From: Akkermansiaceae bacterium
GTDB lineage: Bacteria; Verrucomicrobiota; Verrucomicrobiia; Verrucomicrobiales; Akkermansiaceae
Direction of reading: 5' to 3'
NCBI GenBank assembly: GCA_903909905.1
Contig: CAIVXP010000144.1
Location: 1 to 16,065 of the forward strand
Length of the DNA stretch: 16,065 nucleotides
Below the pieces are notes generated by a model. The model worked only from the letters and a program-made list of their open reading frames with translations, ran no database searches and had not been told where the DNA came from. Shown here piece by piece: positions 14,387-16,065 of this stretch (the stretch's first letter is position 1; the number at the start of each line of letters is the position of its first letter). The position numbers and the translations under genes are program-made.

Positions 14387-15880
14387 ATGGAAATTGCCCT
14401 GATCCATCCGCAGCAGCTGTTTGCAAAACATCCGGCGCTGTCAAAAGGGCGCCTCTGCTACCTCATCGAAGACCCGCTCATCTTCGGCAACGACACGCGC
14501 TGGCCACTCGCGGTCCACAAACAAAAACTCGTCCTCCACCGCGCCTCAATGCAGGCCTACGCGGCCGAGCTCAAGGGCATGGGACATCAGGTGTCTCATA
14601 TCGAAAATCTCGGCGGCTCCGAGGTCGACAGCGTGGAACTGCTCGATCAATCACTGCCGCAAGGGATCCGCGTCATTCACATCGCCGACCCGGAAGACGA
14701 TGTGATGATGATGCGCCTGCGCCGCTTCGCCCGCGATCGTGATGCCGAGCTGCGCGTGCACGATTCGCCGAACTTCCTCAGCCCCACGGATTTTCTCGCC
14801 ACCCACATCGCCGGCAAGCGCAAGCCCTTCATGGCCAGCTTCTATCAGGCCCAGCGCAAACGAATGCGCATCCTGCTCGAGGACGATGACACACCAATCG
14901 GCGGCAAGTGGTCCTTCGATGCCGAGAACCGCTCAAAACTTCCAAGCAAACATCAAGTACCGCCCGAACCGCACGCGGCGCACAACCGATGGGTCACCGA
15001 AGCGATTGCTCATGTGGAAAAATATTTCCCGCACAACCCCGGCAGCACGGAAAATTTCCGCTGGCCAGTCACACGCGCCGACTCGCTCGCATGGCTCGAT
15101 CAATTTCTCGCCGAACGCTTCGCCGACTTCGGCGCCTACGAAGATGCGATTTCAACCCGCCACGCATTCATTCATCACGCCGCGATCACGCCAATGCTCA
15201 ACATCGGCCTGCTCGACCCCGCCGACGTCGTCACACGCGTGCTCGCCATCGCCAATCGCTCAAACGAAGTTCCGCTCAACTCGCTCGAAGGATTCATCCG
15301 CCAAGTCATCGGCTGGCGCGAATTCATGCGCGGCATCTACCGCCACCACGGCCGCACGATTCGCCGCGGAAATTTCTGGAATTTCGATCGCCCGATGCCC
15401 ACCGCATTCTACACCGCGACCACCGGCATCGCACCCGTCGACCATGCGATCCGCCAAGTCCTGCGCGAAGGCTACTGCCACCACATCGAGCGCCTCATGA
15501 TCCTCGGCAATTTCATGCTGCTCTGCCGCATCAGGCCCGATGATGTTTATCGCTGGTTCATGGAACTCTTCATCGACGCCTACGACTGGGTGATGGTCCC
15601 AAATGTCTATGGCATGTCGCAGTTTGCCGATGGCGGCAGCTTCACCACCAAGCCCTACCTCTCGGGATCAAACTATGTGCTGAAAATGTCGGACCACTCC
15701 AAAGGCCCATGGTGCGCAACATGGGACGGACTCTTCTGGTCATTCATCGCCGATCACCCGGAATTCTTTGGCAAAAACCCGCGCCTCTCGATGATGGCGA
15801 AATCATGGGAAAAAATGCCCGCCGCCAAACAAGCGGAACATCGCAAAAACGCGGCGACATTTCTCGATCAGCTGCGCTGA
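14387..15880 (+). CDS. FeS-BCP/PhrB-type photolyase-cryptochrome family protein, cluster cysteines mostly lost
   Basis: Relative of bacterial (6-4) photolyases and cryptochromes (PhrB/CryB, COG3046), flavin proteins that repair UV lesions or sense light. The 497-residue product has the N-terminal antenna-type alpha/beta domain (about 1-135) and the helical FAD domain, with NSLEGFIRQVIGWREFMRG at 298-316, CHHIERLMILGNF at 364-376, DAYDWVMVPNVYGMSQFADG at 397-416 and TKPYLSGSNYVLKMSD at 421-436. In A. tumefaciens PhrB, as I recall, Cys350, 438, 441 and 454 hold a 4Fe-4S cluster. Here the aligned residues are Pro350, Ser438 and Pro441, and only Cys443 lies near the last site, after an apparent deletion of about ten residues. 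His365 and His366 of the active-site region are kept. It follows the SDR gene by 12 bases. Repair versus signalling cannot be decided. Confidence 0.88.
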   Translation: MEIALIHPQQLFAKHPALSKGRLCYLIEDPLIFGNDTRWPLAVHKQKLVLHRASMQAYAAELKGMGHQVSHIENLGGSEVDSVELLDQSLPQGIRVIHIADPEDDVMMMRLRRFARDRDAELRVHDSPNFLSPTDFLATHIAGKRKPFMASFYQAQRKRMRILLEDDDTPIGGKWSFDAENRSKLPSKHQVPPEPHAAHNRWVTEAIAHVEKYFPHNPGSTENFRWPVTRADSLAWLDQFLAERFADFGAYEDAISTRHAFIHHAAITPMLNIGLLDPADVVTRVLAIANRSNEVPLNSLEGFIRQVIGWREFMRGIYRHHGRTIRRGNFWNFDRPMPTAFYTATTGIAPVDHAIRQVLREGYCHHIERLMILGNFMLLCRIRPDDVYRWFMELFIDAYDWVMVPNVYGMSQFADGGSFTTKPYLSGSNYVLKMSDHSKGPWCATWDGLFWSFIADHPEFFGKNPRLSMMAKSWEKMPAAKQAEHRKNAATFLDQLR

Positions 15881-15892
15881 AAAGTTTTTCAG
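15877..15892. terminator. Short palindrome between convergent genes
   Basis: CTGAAAA (15877-15883) and TTTTCAG (15886-15892) form a 7-base dyad around GT. It spans both stop codons of the convergent photolyase-like and PfkB genes. In RNA the inner A-T pairs would open to leave a 5-bp stem. It has T-rich sequence on both strands and could act as a weak bidirectional terminator. Confidence 0.25.
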
Positions 15893-16065
15893 TCCCAAGA
15901 CGCGAGGAACTTTTCAAGATCATCGAGGCTCGGGCTTTCCGCCGTACGCACATAGTGACCGCTGGTGCACACGCCCAAGGCAAGGCAACCTTCGGGATCA
16001 AGTCCAAGCAACTGACCCTGCACAAAGCCGGCATTGAAGTGATCGCCCGCACCGGTGGTGATCAA
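15889..16065 (-). CDS. PfkB-family carbohydrate kinase, C-terminal fragment
   Basis: Only the last 58 codons are in the window; the gene continues beyond the right edge. Reading the minus strand from 16065 gives TTGAGDHFNAGFVQGQLLGL, the second PfkB/ribokinase signature. Its GAGD holds the anion hole and the catalytic Asp that activates the substrate hydroxyl. After this come a helix, CTSGHYVRT and the C-terminus DDLEKFLASWD. The stop (complement of 15889-15891) lies eight bases from the stop of the convergent photolyase-like gene. The sugar or nucleoside substrate cannot be told from this part. No start codon is needed here because the fragment is open at the window edge. Confidence 0.88.
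   Translation of the reverse strand: MITTGAGDHFNAGFVQGQLLGLDPEGCLALGVCTSGHYVRTAESPSLDDLEKFLASWD

Noticed and set aside
15744..16052. Minus-strand open frame with an ATG near the right edge
   Set aside because: Its product has no recognisable motif and runs into the photolyase-like gene. A different minus-strand frame carries the PfkB signature and ends at 15889.

Overview
The window reads as a chromosomal housekeeping stretch from a GC-rich Gram-negative-type bacterium. Thirteen complete genes and a fourteenth long one run left to right on the + strand; the only minus-strand gene is a fragment at the right edge. Gene content (complete mreBCD with PBP2, a Rho with a long Lys/Ala-rich N-terminus) and gene order suggest a Verrucomicrobiota-like organism. 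That placement is inference from gene style, since no rRNA or other taxonomic anchor is present. A notable trait is that none of the 14 complete genes has a recognisable Shine-Dalgarno motif in the 20 bases before its start codon.

Layout. 109-2658 holds a polyamine-type ABC ATPase (potA-like), peptidyl-tRNA hydrolase (pth), ribosomal protein bS6 (rpsF, overlapping the end of pth by 35 bases) and single-stranded DNA-binding protein (ssb). A 404-base non-coding gap (2659-3062) follows, rich in short hairpins and repeat-like motifs. Next come a YebC/PmpR-family protein (3063-3815) and transcription terminator Rho (3849-5552). From 5723 to 11957 runs a cell-shape cluster, mreB-mreC-mreD-mrdA (PBP2)-rng, with gaps of 3 to 36 bases, so probably one transcription unit; rodA is not in it. 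Pyruvate kinase follows (12012-13415).

The gap 13416-13678 holds the most striking non-coding object: four short hairpins arranged as two mirror-image pairs inside one 142-base imperfect palindrome, with hairpin loops that are complementary to each other, followed by a pyrimidine-rich element that also occurs in the gap after ssb. It looks like a REP/BIME-type or small non-autonomous repeat element.

Beyond it is a two-gene unit (13679-15880): a short-chain dehydrogenase-fold protein lacking the catalytic tyrosine, and a protein of the bacterial (6-4) photolyase/cryptochrome family (FeS-BCP, PhrB-like) in which three of the four expected iron-sulfur cysteines are replaced. This pair is the best candidate for unusual protein biology here. 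The window ends in the C-terminus of a PfkB-family sugar kinase on the minus strand, convergent with the photolyase-like gene.

How the genes work together: translation upkeep (pth, rpsF), replication and repair (ssb, photolyase-like), transcription control (YebC, Rho), lateral-wall synthesis (MreBCD with PBP2), RNA processing (RNase G) and glycolysis (Pyk). No tRNA, rRNA, CRISPR array, transposase or phage gene was seen.
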